DNA of 64,000 nucleotides from Heliocidaris erythrogramma. Taxonomy: Eukaryota > Echinodermata > Echinoidea > Camarodonta > Echinometridae. Positions 52,640 through 64,000 of the stretch are shown piece by piece. The position numbers and the translations under genes are program-made. The notes beneath the pieces are model-generated. The model saw nothing but the letters and a program-made list of their open reading frames with translations. It was not told the DNA's origin and did not search any database. The stretch's first letter is position 1; each line of letters opens with the position of its first letter. Location: contig CM046872.1 in the NCBI GenBank assembly GCA_025617745.1, forward strand, positions 248,001-312,000. Direction: 5' to 3'.

Positions 52640-53900
52640 AACACCAATGGAATTTTACTTTTCATTTCATGACATTTTCATTAATGAATAACATGTCTGT
52701 GTAATAACTCCTTCTTTCTTGCATATTATATATTTACTCAGATATTTCAATTGAATTGAAGTGAATAAGAATATGATATAACATGAGATAAGGGCTTAAA
52801 ATTTTAATTTTCTGTAAATATGAAGAATAAATTAGTGCTCACAAATACAATTTAGCAAATACCAGTCAAAGAGAAGCAATGCCAAGAACAGTTACGCTCA
52901 TTGTATTATTGAAATAAAGAGATGAAATAAAGAGAAGGGAGTGCATAGAAAAGTTTAAAAAGAAAGTGATACCGAATGAAATAGAGAATAATATACAGAT
53001 ATATACAGAAAACCACATGAATTACAGAATGCAAGGGGAAAAACAAAACATATGCTCCACGAATGGATAGAGAGAAGGAAAAAAGAGAAAGATAAGATAG
53101 AATGACATACAAGTGATACCAAATGATATCAAATGAATCTTGATATGTTCTGGCAACTGAGGTCGACAATATTGTGATTCATGTGGAGGTAAACACAACA
53201 GGATTATATACTATTTTGAATTCTAATTCATGATGTGGTTAAATTTTACTTATATTTTCAGTATCCACAATAATACAATGCAAAACTTTTTCTATATCTC
53301 CTCAGATGACTTCTAATGGTTTTGTCATACATGTATATGACATCCCACAAGGTCTTTCAGAACTTCCTCAAATCCAAGGCACCAGGTAGAGCATGTCCAA
53401 CAAGTCATTAAAATCCATTCAGCAAAGTTGGCAGTGTCTTGTTACTCCTCGCCTGGTGCTCCGAAAAGGTAGGATGTGGATCATCGCAACATCAATGCTC
53501 GTAACATCATGTCAGTTTACACAGATCATGGAAGGAGGCTTCTGGGTCATGTCATCAGTTCACCTCTTTGTTAGATTTCCAATCATTCACATCCCCTGTG
53601 AATAATGTGGCCAATGTGATTTAATTCTTCGTGAATATCCACTTTCCACTCTAATAATCTAACACTGTCAGGCCTCATCAGCAAATCGGAAAGAAACAAG
53701 CAACATGCATTTGTATTATTTGTTGACGGGACATCTCCATCTCACACGGTGACCGGAGTGACATAGTTGTGCTTACGATATCTAAACTTTAGATCAAGAA
53801 TTTTGAGGAGTCTCAATCTACAACATCGATAACCAAATGGATATTCACTTTGGATGTGACCAGAGCGGAGTGTTCACATCGTTCTATTTTGAATACAACA
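52640..53900. other. Downstream non-coding part of the Helitron region
   Basis: AT-rich, with purine-rich stretches (52905-53110). Small open frames without motifs. Confidence 0.35.
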
Positions 53901-53919
53901 TTCATCATGCTGCAGCTGA

Positions 53920-54225
53920 TCATATCGACCTCCATCATATAGTTTCAAATTATTTTGTGAATCATTAGAAAAATTGCTAAAGGAATTGCACGATAAAAGC
54001 ACTAGATTCATTGTGATGGGGGATTTGAAGGAGGACTTGTTGAAAGATAATTCTCAAGTGAACAGACTAATGTCTAATAAAGGTTACACACAACATGTTG
54101 TGAATGCTACTACTGAGAAAGGTACATTAATAGATCATGTTTATAGCAAAGGAATAGATTCATTGCAAACACAGGTCATTCCTACGTATTACAGTTATCA
54201 TGAAGCTATTAAGATCATGTTTTGA
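53920..54225 (+). pseudogene. Second Helitron EEP endonuclease end (relic)
   Basis: From TATCGACCTCC (YRPP position) onward this matches 52324-52638 closely. It reads GDLKED where the first copy has GDFNED, so the Asn of GDFN is lost. LIDHVYSKG and the unusual YYSYHEA are kept, then a stop. Only the last third of the domain is present. It is either a partial duplication of the element's 3' end or the remains of a second insertion. Confidence 0.75.
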
Positions 54226-54788
54226 TTATTTTATTTTCAATAAGATGGATATAAGATAAGATCCCATGATAATTTAACCCTTGCTAACTTTTTTTTCCAA
54301 TCATATATTCTAAATTCTTATAAATTATTAGATAGGAAAATAATGTACATGTCATTTCTAAATATGTACATGACATATGCAGTGAAATGTAGCTCTCAAG
54401 ATATGTGTTCAATGTACTGTTTTAGTTGAGGATAAAGTAGAAGAATTTTATAAAAGTAATCATAGTTAAAGGCTTTTCATATAAATTACTTATTTGAAAA
54501 AAAATGTATTTGGTTCTTCATGTGATTTCTTTCTTATACCTTATTATTTTAAGTTGAATTTCTAGTATAAGAAACACAGAAAAAAAAACAGCCAAGGAAG
54601 ACAAAGAAATACATAACGATAGAAAATATTGATAATAAAAGCAAAAAAATGCTCAATAATAGGGGAAAAGAGAAGAACTTCAAAATTTTAAGAAACATAG
54701 AAAATAACTTTATTTGAATGTAAAAAATAATGATCTTTCTTTCAAAAACAGTTATTTTTTGTTATTATTGAACTGTATGTATGGTTAA

Positions 54789-55620
54789 GGGGGGGGGGGG
54801 GGGGGTGTAGAGCAATTGAATGATGTGTAATGTTTTGTGACCAGGAATATTGTTTAGGTGATAAATGGCTGACATGTTAACCTGCTGATATTATGAAGTA
54901 ATATGTGCAGCAGTAAACAATATTTTTTATATATATGTCTTTATATCAAGTTTCCATTGTGTTGATAACTTGATATTCATACCTTGTACAACATACATTA
55001 TATGCATGAAGTATTGATAGCATTGAAATTACTCAAAGTCTATGCTATTCACATCACCTTATTTGACCAGCAGTCAATTACTTTTTTTTTATAATGACTT
55101 ATGAAAAAAAAATTATCATATGACTGATTATGCACTGTTTGTAATTCATTGACATTTATATAATTACATATTGACTGGCCTTGAGGGTGATACAACATAT
55201 ATTTCCTGAACTAGATTCATATCTTCTGAGTCGAAGACTCGGTAGAGCAATTGGGGTAGAGCAATTGAATGATGTGTAATTTTTCGTGCCCAGGAATATT
55301 GTTTAGGTGTTTATGGCTAATATGTTAACCTGCTGAAGTAATGTGTGCAACAGTAAACAATCAGTATAAAGTATTACCTTGATATATCTGATATATTTTT
55401 ATATCTATGTCTTCATACCAAGTTTCCATTGTGTTGATAACTTGATATTCATACCTTGTACTACATATATTATATGCATGAAGTATTGATAGCATTGAAA
55501 TTACTTAAAATCTATGCTATTCACATCACCTTGTTTGGCCAGCAGTCAATTACTTTTTTTTTATAATGACTTATGTAAAAAAGTTTTTATGATACATGTA
55601 TGACTGATTATGCATAGGGC
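54789..55620. repeat. Direct repeat pair of about 370 bp and a poly-G run
   Basis: A 17-base G run (54789-54805) precedes GTAGAGCAATTGAATGATGT. The same word at about 55255 starts a second copy that follows the first to TAATGACTTATG, with small indels. Both contain CCAAGTTTCCATTGTGTTGA-like sequence. No coding potential. Confidence 0.75.
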
Positions 55621-57108
55621 TAATTAGACATGCATATATCTACATGTACAATGTGCATCAAAATAAAGGTAATCCAACTTTCAGGCATTATTCTTTGAAA
55701 GCACCATTTTTTTTTATAATGAGAGAGTTTTTCTTTAACTTGGCAACAGAAAATGCTCAATTTCCAACTTCCAGATCTTGCACAAAGACACTCAACCAAA
55801 GTTCATGGTATCACCAAAGGTCTTTTCAATAAATATTATGCATGTCTTGTATGTGAGCCATCAGTTGAATAATCCATTCGATTTATTCAATCAAATAAAC
55901 TATTCAACTGATTGTTTACTAAAGTGAATGAACATGACCACTCTGAAATGCAGTTATTACTGTGTTGGTAATGGATGTAAGTCTTATGGAAAATCATCAA
56001 AATGGTTGAGACTGGGAGTTTGAAACAGACACATGATGTTTTCAGAAAATGCTTCCTCGATCAAGAACCATTCAAGAACATGCATGGAGATCCAGGCTTG
56101 CAAACTGTAAACAACCCTAACCTGCATAACCTTAATAAGTGTCAAATTTTGAGTCTGTACATGTAAGCAAGTTACTGAACTCGTGTTACATTGTCCAGAG
56201 ATTAATAAATACATGTAGTGCACTAAAAGTCCCTCCTGTTTATATATTCAACCAATCAGATCAAAATCAATCAAAACTATTCTAGAAAGGTTGAGATTAT
56301 CATATTAAGCTGGGGACTTGCAGGAAAATTTCACAATTTGTACCAGACTAATGTCATGGAGCATGGATTGCTAAATTCTCAGTTATCGTCATTAGCATAG
56401 AATTATTTCAAACAGGACTGAAAGAAAGAAAATGGAATGCCAAAATACACAAATGCCCAGTCCAGATTGAATCAGGATTATATGATAGTGATATCGAACA
56501 TCATCTGATACTTCATATTGGCATCGTCATCAGCATCGTGGTCTACTTCATTAACATTTCATTCTACATAGTCATTCTACATAGACTTACTCATCGATAA
56601 TTTCCTGAATTACCTCGGATATCAATCTTCAGACATCGCGAATTGCCTTGGATATTCTTGAGATATCAATAACTTTGTGAATTACCTTTGATATTCTTCG
56701 GCTGGATCCTCTGGAATATTCTTACCCAGTTGGATACCCTACCATTTGGATTTTACTGTGTGGATTGTAGTAATCAACTTGTTCTACACTTCAAGGATAG
56801 TCGGAATTCATAATTTAATTCATATTCTGTGGATTAGGAATTCTTCAGCTGATTAATAACCTTTGCTAATTCAACTGTTATATTTGACAGTGTGTTGTTT
56901 TCATGTGAAGGTATGTGTGAATATGGAAGAATAAACCACTCTTTTATGTATTTTGGATCGTACAAAATCTTCAGAAACTTACATTGACAGATCTTGTCCA
57001 TTTCAGTAAAACATTCAATGTTCCTTCAACAATCAAACTTGAAAGAAGTGCAACTTGTCACTTTTTTTCGTCAAAGTTATTGTACTTAGCCATGGATGAA
57101 AATTGTCT
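55621..57108. other. No recognised feature
   Basis: AT-rich sequence with short open frames. A weak inverted repeat (CAGTTGAATA / TATTCAACTG) lies at about 55862-55911. Confidence 0.3.
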
Positions 57109-57169
57109 ACACAACTTGGTGCAATTGGAAAGAAGAAGAGTTCTCCTTTCCAATTGAACCAAGTTGTGT
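57109..57169. repeat. Hairpin with 24-bp arms
   Basis: ACACAACTTGGTGCAATTGG... pairs with the complementary arm at 57146-57169 (23 of 24 match) across a 13-base loop. It could be a Helitron 3' hairpin or a small independent foldback. Confidence 0.7.
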
Positions 57170-60100
57170 TCTCCGTAGTTGATAATTATGAAAAAATAGC
57201 CCTCAAAAGTTGGATTATCTTTACTTCGAAACACACTGTATATCGAAATTATGAAACATAGTTGTGATATTGTAAACACAATTTTTTTGTTATTGTTTGT
57301 ATAACCTAAAAAGTTACAATGGCTCCATATGTTTGGACCCTAAAAGCTCATTCGCATACATGCATTGTCAAAATGTCAACAAAACCTCTGGATTTTTAAG
57401 TGCCATTGCGCTTCAAATGTTGACACCTAGGATTAGGAGTATGCATCATGGTGTTGTTTACATGATAATGATTCTCCGTTCTTATATAGTACATATCACG
57501 TGTGCACTTGTACACTACGCTTAGAAGAAATGTTGTTTGTTGCTTTACCTGTATCTATATGACCTTTGTATACAGTACAATGTATTAATGTAGAATACAT
57601 GCAGATTTAAAACATCCATATGTATATAATTTTAATTTGTCTCCTTGGTGAATTTCAAAGTGTTCTACATGAAAAGTCATATCATATTATTGATTAGGTA
57701 TCTTATAGATATTTTTTTTTTTGATTGAAAATCTTCATCCTTCTATGAGTTGAATGTAGTTCACTACCAATATTGTCAATGATCATTTCCTCTGCTTTCA
57801 TGTAATGATAGATTATGTAGTGTTCAGTACATATTTATTACACAAAATGCACCGTTTGGTACAATATTTTGTCCATATTATTGTACAAATGATTAATAAA
57901 TTTCTATTATTTACACAATGTAAGAGTGAATAAAAACAATAATTAGTGCCAATTTGAGAAGGAATGGCATATCAATGTTTACCATTTGATCACTCAATTT
58001 TATACTTTCAACCATCAATGAAATGTGTCTGCTGATGGTGAAATGTCAATATCTGTGATGATGCAGCTATGGCACATCTTTGGCATTATAGCTATAGATG
58101 ATGGAAGAGTCACCGCATATTTCTGAGTGTAATGAGGCATTTCATGTAGGTGTCTCTACAAGGATAATGTCTATATTGACATTTTCCCATTAGAAAAGTT
58201 TTACAGCTACAACTCAATGTCTGAAAATGACTAGAGTAGCCCTGCACAGCTGAATTTCATATTTTGGAACAGATTACATGGATATTAGTCTGTCAGCTCT
58301 TTGATAATTTATATGCATTTCATGGTGAAAGGATTATGTACAAATCTCATAACTAAATACTTGCACATTCATCAACATTAATAAATTATCAATGTTAAAT
58401 ACAATGCTAATATTAACGTTTGTGTCTAAATGTGTATACATCATGTGCGATACAGAAAACATGTACTAATAATCTCTGTACTCTCATCTCCACATTGGTA
58501 TCACAAAACTTTATTCTTATACATGTACTTTGATAATTGTAAAGGTCGTAGGATGAAAGGAATAACCAACTTCCTGATGTAACATGTCCATGGCTTCTTT
58601 TACACTGATGCTGTTGTTGTGTGTTGACTATTTTACTCAAAATCAAAGATATAGTTAAACGGTGCTATTAATCATCAAAATAATATTAGTAGAACAGTCC
58701 TTCTTTTCATTTCCCACTCATATAGACACATTGAAAAAGCAAAATAAGCCCGGTGTCACATTACATATTCACCTGTTCTATTTATATTACATAATAGCAG
58801 CGAAGGGATTTTCTTTTCACTGCCAGAACCATTGTTACGGTTTCAATGAGAGTTGTTTATTTTGTCCAAATTCATTGTCTCGCTGGTTCATAGTGAATTA
58901 CTTTCTTGTAAATTTTCTTGAAATTATGTGCAAATAAAATGTATGCAAATAAAATGTCTGTAATACTTTACTTTAATAACTTATGTTTAGATTTATTTAG
59001 TCTTGCTGCAGTATCGAATGTGATTTACTAATGAGAACACAGAGAGTGGGGATGAAAATATTACATAGAGAAGGAGGAGATGGATGACAGAGAAGATGAG
59101 AGAAATAGGTTTGCTAGACAAAACAAGAAGGAACTTGAGAATTGATAACAAGATATATAGAGTGAAATGTGAGCTAATATGAAAAATGTACAGCAGGATT
59201 TTGCATGGTCATTCTTACAAAAGAAAAAAAGAAATCTTCCAGCGAGTTCACTAAGGAAATTTTGTTTTTACGGATCTTGTAGTGTTAACAGAAAAATGAA
59301 AAGAGAAAGATGCAACAGAAAACGATGCATTCCATATTTCTAGCATGACTATGATTGAATAACGAACCACCCAATGCAGGTCTCTGCATTGTGTTAACGG
59401 AAAACGAAGATAGAGAGGAAGAGACAAGAGGAAGAGAAAGAAAATTGAGGGGTGCAAAGCAACAGAGGGACGATGTCACAATGACAGAAAGAAGGAGAAG
59501 CTGGTGACCGAGAGACTGAGGCAGTGAGGGGAAAGAAGACGTGGCAAAAGAACGCAGAGAAAGCGGGGAGAGTGAGATGTAGGTAAATATGGAAAAAAAA
59601 TGAGCTATATCGCAAGGAAGTAAAAACAAGTTTTGCGTATCCGCTTACTTTTGTGCAATAGCGCCATCTAATGCTGAAACATTACATTACAACTATTACT
59701 TTCGGAAAACGGTAAATATGATTTTCAAATCATATTTGTTAGTTGAAATATCGACATGATCCCAATATCTGATGACAAACTTGGGGAATAATGATGACGA
59801 CCATGAATTTAATAATGGATATGATGATGATGATTATCATGATCATCATGATCAGTAATATCAGAGTAATTACTATCATCATGGTCATCAAATTCATCAA
59901 TATTCTGATCATGATTATCACAATGACCATCAGATTATCACCGTAATCATGATCGCAATAGGTACAACATATATATATTAGACAGGAACATAGTGTTCAT
60001 CATGATGACCATGTTTACATTGAATTATACGTAATTGACATCATGTAACACATGTGAAATACCTCATGGAACAGACACTCATGAAAAAAATATATCTTAA

Positions 60101-60465
60101 GAAATCTAAGAGCAAAGAGATTATATAGATAATTGAGAGGTGGAGGTAGAGAGAGAGAAAGAGGTGCTTGGAGACAAGGCCTATAACATGTCTTAACCTG
60201 AGTTGAGATAATTGGAAAATCGACTGGGGAGGACATTGCCACCATATAAAATGGAGTGTTTGATACTATAGTGTACACTATTGGAATAATTAACTTAAAA
60301 GTGTAATACATGATAATGTATAAGATTTCCCATAGACTTGTACATTAACTATTGAAATTTACTCTGCCATATACGTAATACACAATATTTTAATATTTTA
60401 CACAATCATTTGTGATGTAAAATGGTATAATCGTCAATTAGGATGATGAAGAAGCGTAAATAATA
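57170..60465. other. No gene seen; simple repeats
   Basis: A GA-rich region at about 59040-59120 and 59400-59580, and a GAT/ATC-rich tract at about 59780-59960, generate low-complexity open frames. Nothing else was recognised. Confidence 0.35.
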
Positions 60466-60491
60466 TTAAAAAAAAAAAAAAAAAAAAAAAA

Positions 60492-60554
60492 TCGGCCCCG
60501 GGGATCGAACCAGGTACCTTGACCATGGTAGTCATGTGCTTTACCGATAGACCA
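60492..60554 (-). repeat. tRNA-like SINE head (copy 2)
   Basis: Same A-box and B-box sequence as at 34023-34085, preceded on the plus strand by an A-run of about 20 bases. Confidence 0.65.
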
Positions 60555-60855
60555 GAATATGACCCATAGGGTTTACACGTAGATGGAAAATGGGATTCTC
60601 ATATCGTATATTCAGCGGAAAATTTCGATATGTTCCTGGAATTGGATTGAAAAAACCGAACCCTCATAGAAAGAGTATTAATCAGGCTACAACATATTAA
60701 AATCTGGAAGGAAATAGACCAAAAATAACTGAGATACTGCTCAGAGAACGATGTCATGTAGATTCAGGATTCGAAAAAAAATCATCTTCCATAGACATAA
60801 CACGCAAATAAGGGAAATTCTGACATGTCGTTTTTAATTAAAGATTTCACTATGA

Positions 60856-63634
60856 TGACGTCATCAAAATGAAAAACTGTGGCAACTGATCTTGTAGAGA
60901 ATTGTCTCAGCTATAACATATCAAAATCTGGGCGAAAAACGACCAATAATTAAGAATCTAGATCCAAATTTGCATAAATGTGATAACGTCAAAACATGAA
61001 AAATAGAAATTTTGACTTCTGGCGCCATTTTGATGACGTCATAATGTTTATAAGGATCAAATGATGCATGAAATGAAATCTATGATTCATACTCTACCTG
61101 ATGATGAAAAAAAATTGGGGGTCAACGGACTATTTAAAGAGCTACAGTGAATTTTGTAGAGGCATGTTTTTGCACGTTTTTACGTTATTTTCGCCATAGA
61201 CGCGCGCACGGATTTCGAACTTTGACGCGCCCGTACGACCTTATTATTGATTGAAATTGATTCAAATTGATGGAAATGATGAAGAAAAGTGTCAGGATTG
61301 CAAATCAATAAAAAAAACAGCGTTCTAACGTTATTTACGATTTGTGCGCGCGTAAAACGCGCGCGCGGACGCTTACGCACGGAATTTTTGAAATGCTTAA
61401 AATGACCTGAAACGTACTGCAATTGAGACCTTTCGTGATTTTGAGCATTTTTAAATTTTGACGCGCGCGTACGTGCGCGTCATGATGCTGCGCGGATTTT
61501 GATGACATTTTATGTTGACCCTTGACCTGAAGTTTATGTGTATTTAATATTTTTGATTTTTGATGATCAGTTATGTTGATATGATTGATAATGTGATTTT
61601 ACAAAATGGCGCCTGGATGACGTCATGATAAACTGATGACCTTGAATGAGATGCCACATCTTGACATTAACAAGTCTGATAAGTGACGAAAATTTGAAGA
61701 AAATTGAGAATGACATTTTTGAGGAATCATGGTAACAAGAAAATGGGCGAAAAATAAAAATAAACTAGAGTTTAATTCGTCATGACGAATTAGGTGATCT
61801 GTCTTTCACTTTGTACGATCATGATTGTAATCAGGATGATCATAATAATGGGGAAATGCTAAACTGAAGATAGGAAGTCAAGAATGCCATGAATGGAGAT
61901 GCTTCTTGAGGACAGGAATGTAGCAAAATGTGTGAAACGGTCATTGTAAAAAGATTACGGTGATGATGATAATGGTGATGATGATGATGATAATATAATG
62001 ATGGTGATGATAATGATATTCATGATGATTATGGTGTTGGTGATTTTGAAGATGATTGATGATATAATGATGATAATGATAATGATGATAATGATGGGGA
62101 TAATGGTAAGGATCATGACTGCAATGACAGTGACGTTAACCATGCCAAATATGAACGAGAAATCACATTTCGTTATGAAGATACGACCATAAGTTGATTT
62201 GTAGAAAATGGCGTCTAGATGACGTCACAATAAGATAATTAAGATAATTGACTAAGCCAATTTTGAGAAATTGTGATATCTAATAGGACTAATGATATTG
62301 TAGGATAGCTTTAATACACGTCAGTGAAACAGATTTTCCATAGGGATATACATAAACCACTGCACAGCACTTTGCAATAGACATAACATGCAAAATAAGG
62401 CATTTTATTACTTGGTTTGTGATTGTTTATGTTATAATAGTCGTAGAGGATGGTAAAATGACAAGTAAAAAGAAGCAAAAAAAAAAAAAAAAAAAATCGG
62501 CCCCGGGGATCGAACCAGGTACCTTGACCATGGTAGTCATGTGCTTTACCGATAGACCAAAATATTTCCCATAGAGATAACACGTAAACGAAAAACGTGA
62601 TTCTCAAATCCCATTTGGTACTGAAAAATTGGGCATGATCCCGACATCTGATCAAAAATTGGAGGGCTTACTAATAAAAGCTTATAGTCTCAGCTACAAC
62701 ATATTAAAATCTGGAAGGAAATAGACCAAAAATAACTGAGATACTGCTCAGAGAACGATGTCATGTAGATTCATGATTCGAAAAAAAATCATCTTCCATA
62801 GACATAACACGCAAATAGGGAAAAATTTGACATGTCGTCTTTAATTGAAGATTTCAGTGTGATGACGTCATCAAAATGAATAATGGTGGCAAGATGTCTC
62901 GTAGAGAATTGTTGCAGCTATAACATATCAAAATTTGGGAGAAAAACGACCAATAATTACGAATCTAGAGCCAAATTTGCATAAATGTGATGACGTCAAA
63001 ACATGAAAAATGGAAATTTTGACTTCTGGTGCCATTTTGATGACGTCATAATGTTTATATGGATGAAATGATACATGAAATGAAATCTATGATTCATACC
63101 CTACCTGATGATGACAAAAAATTTGGGGGTCAACGGACTATCTAACGAGCTACAATGAATTTTGTAGAGGCATGTTTTTGCACGTTTTTACGTTATTTTC
63201 GCCATAGACGCGCGCACGGATTTCGAACTTTGACGCGCCCGTACGACCTTATTATTGATTGAAATTGATTCAAATTGATGGAAATGATGAAGAAAAGTGT
63301 CAGGATTGCAAATCAATAAAAAAAACAGCGTTCTAACGTTATTTACGATTTGTGCGCGCGTAAAACGCGCGCGCGGACGCTTACGCACGGACATTTTTGA
63401 AATGCTCAAACTGACCTGAAACGTGTGCAGACTTGATCCTACGTGATTTTGAGCATTTTAAAATTTTGACGCGCGCGTACGCGTACGTCCTGACCTCTAG
63501 ATGACCTGTGAGGACATGACCTGATGACCCGTCATGTGAAGTTTATGTGATGTAAATATAGTTGATTTTTGATGATCGATTATGAAGATATAATCGATCT
63601 TGTAAATTTACAAAATGGCGTCTTGATGACGTCA
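60856..63634. promoter_or_regulatory. Seven perfect CRE palindromes (TGACGTCA)
   Basis: Exact sites lie at 60856, 61034, 61618, 62220, 62863, 63041 and 63627. Five have AAAATGGCG or its complement within about ten bases. CREB/ATF factors bind TGACGTCA; whether these repeats act as enhancers is unknown. Confidence 0.5.
62497..62559 (-). repeat. tRNA-like SINE head (copy 3)
   Basis: Same A-box and B-box block as copies 1 and 2; its flanks are closest to copy 1 at 34 kb. Confidence 0.65.
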
Positions 63635-64000
63635 TGATAAACTGATGACCTTGAATGAGATGCCACATCTTAACATTAACATGTCTGATCAGTGACGAAA
63701 ATTTGAAGAAAATTGAGAATGAACTTTTTGAGAAATCATGGTAACAAGAAAATGGGCGAAAAATAAAAATAAATAAATAAATAATAACTAGAGTTTAATT
63801 CGTCATGACGAATTAGGTGATCTGTCTTTCACTTTGTACGATCATGATTGTAATCAGGATGATCATAATAATGGGGAAATGCTAAACTGAAGATAGGAAG
63901 TCAAGAATGCCATGAATGGAGATGCTTCTTGAGGACAGGAATGTAGCAAAATGTGTGAAACGGTCATTGTAAAAAGATTACGGTGATGATGATAATGGTG

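Larger units (their letters stand above)
60466..64000. repeat. Tandem 2.0-kb complex repeat, two copies
   Basis: Blocks from 60690 to about 62000 recur from about 62700 to the window end, 2005-2022 bp apart. Each unit holds a tRNA-like head after an A-run, several TGACGTCA sites, a CpG-rich stretch (CGCGCGCG, about 61340 and 63355), the TAATTCGTCATGACGAATTA palindrome, and a GAT-rich tract. The open frames within (80 and 73 codons, minus) are shared repeat sequence, not genes. Confidence 0.8.

Noticed and set aside
34023..62559. tRNA genes at 34023, 60492, 62497 and 37452
   Set aside because: A and B boxes are present, but acceptor and T stems do not pair properly, and each is joined to a repeat body or A-run. 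They are SINE heads.
61180..63409. Near-identical 80- and 73-residue minus-strand open frames
   Set aside because: They are shared only because they lie in the tandem 2-kb repeat. CpG-rich low-complexity codons, no domain.

Overview
The window is eukaryotic: split genes with GT-AG introns, AT-rich intergenic DNA, tRNA-derived SINEs, non-LTR retrotransposons, Kolobok-like and Helitron-type DNA transposons, long mono- and dinucleotide tracts, and no operons. The tRNA-Val-like SINE, the THAP/TTAA elements, the large Helitron with a C-terminal endonuclease and the tyrosine-rich MAM receptor all suggest a marine invertebrate. An echinoderm is my best guess; the sequence alone does not prove it.

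1-25.5 kb: one host gene on the minus strand. I could assemble seven exons whose splice sites and codon phases all agree (coding 25498 down to 116, 662 residues). It encodes a type I membrane receptor: signal peptide, MAM-like domain, Ser/Thr-rich stalk, one membrane helix, and a 357-residue tail with eleven Tyr-based SH2-type motifs. Its 15.8-kb first intron holds a nested set of transposons: a CR1/L2/Jockey-like retrotransposon (about 12.7-19.7 kb) split by a 4.4-kb DNA transposon, which itself contains a second TTAA-flanked Kolobok-like element and a smaller inverted-repeat element. The second intron holds a MITE and another Kolobok-like element with a broken THAP domain; palindromic word arrays lie near its far end and beyond.

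25.5-37 kb: no convincing gene. It holds a diverged segmental duplication, foldback elements, a TA-flanked MITE, tRNA-like SINE heads and poly-G/poly-C tracts.

37-59 kb: a large Helitron-type element and its surroundings. It starts with satellite and minisatellite arrays that are themselves duplicated in tandem, then a 270-bp tandem repeat. The coding core runs from 42891 to 52638 on the plus strand: ORF1 (PHD finger, OTU protease, C76-like protease, basic repeat tail), ORF2 (DUF6570-like region, HUH/two-Tyr Rep, PIF1-like helicase start) and ORF3 (helicase end plus an EEP endonuclease). The three reading frames look like one ancestral frame broken by two single-base deletions. A second, decayed endonuclease end lies downstream.

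60.4-64 kb: two tandem copies of a 2.0-kb complex repeat with tRNA-like promoters, CRE palindromes and CpG-rich stretches; a truncated third copy lies at 33.5-34.2 kb.
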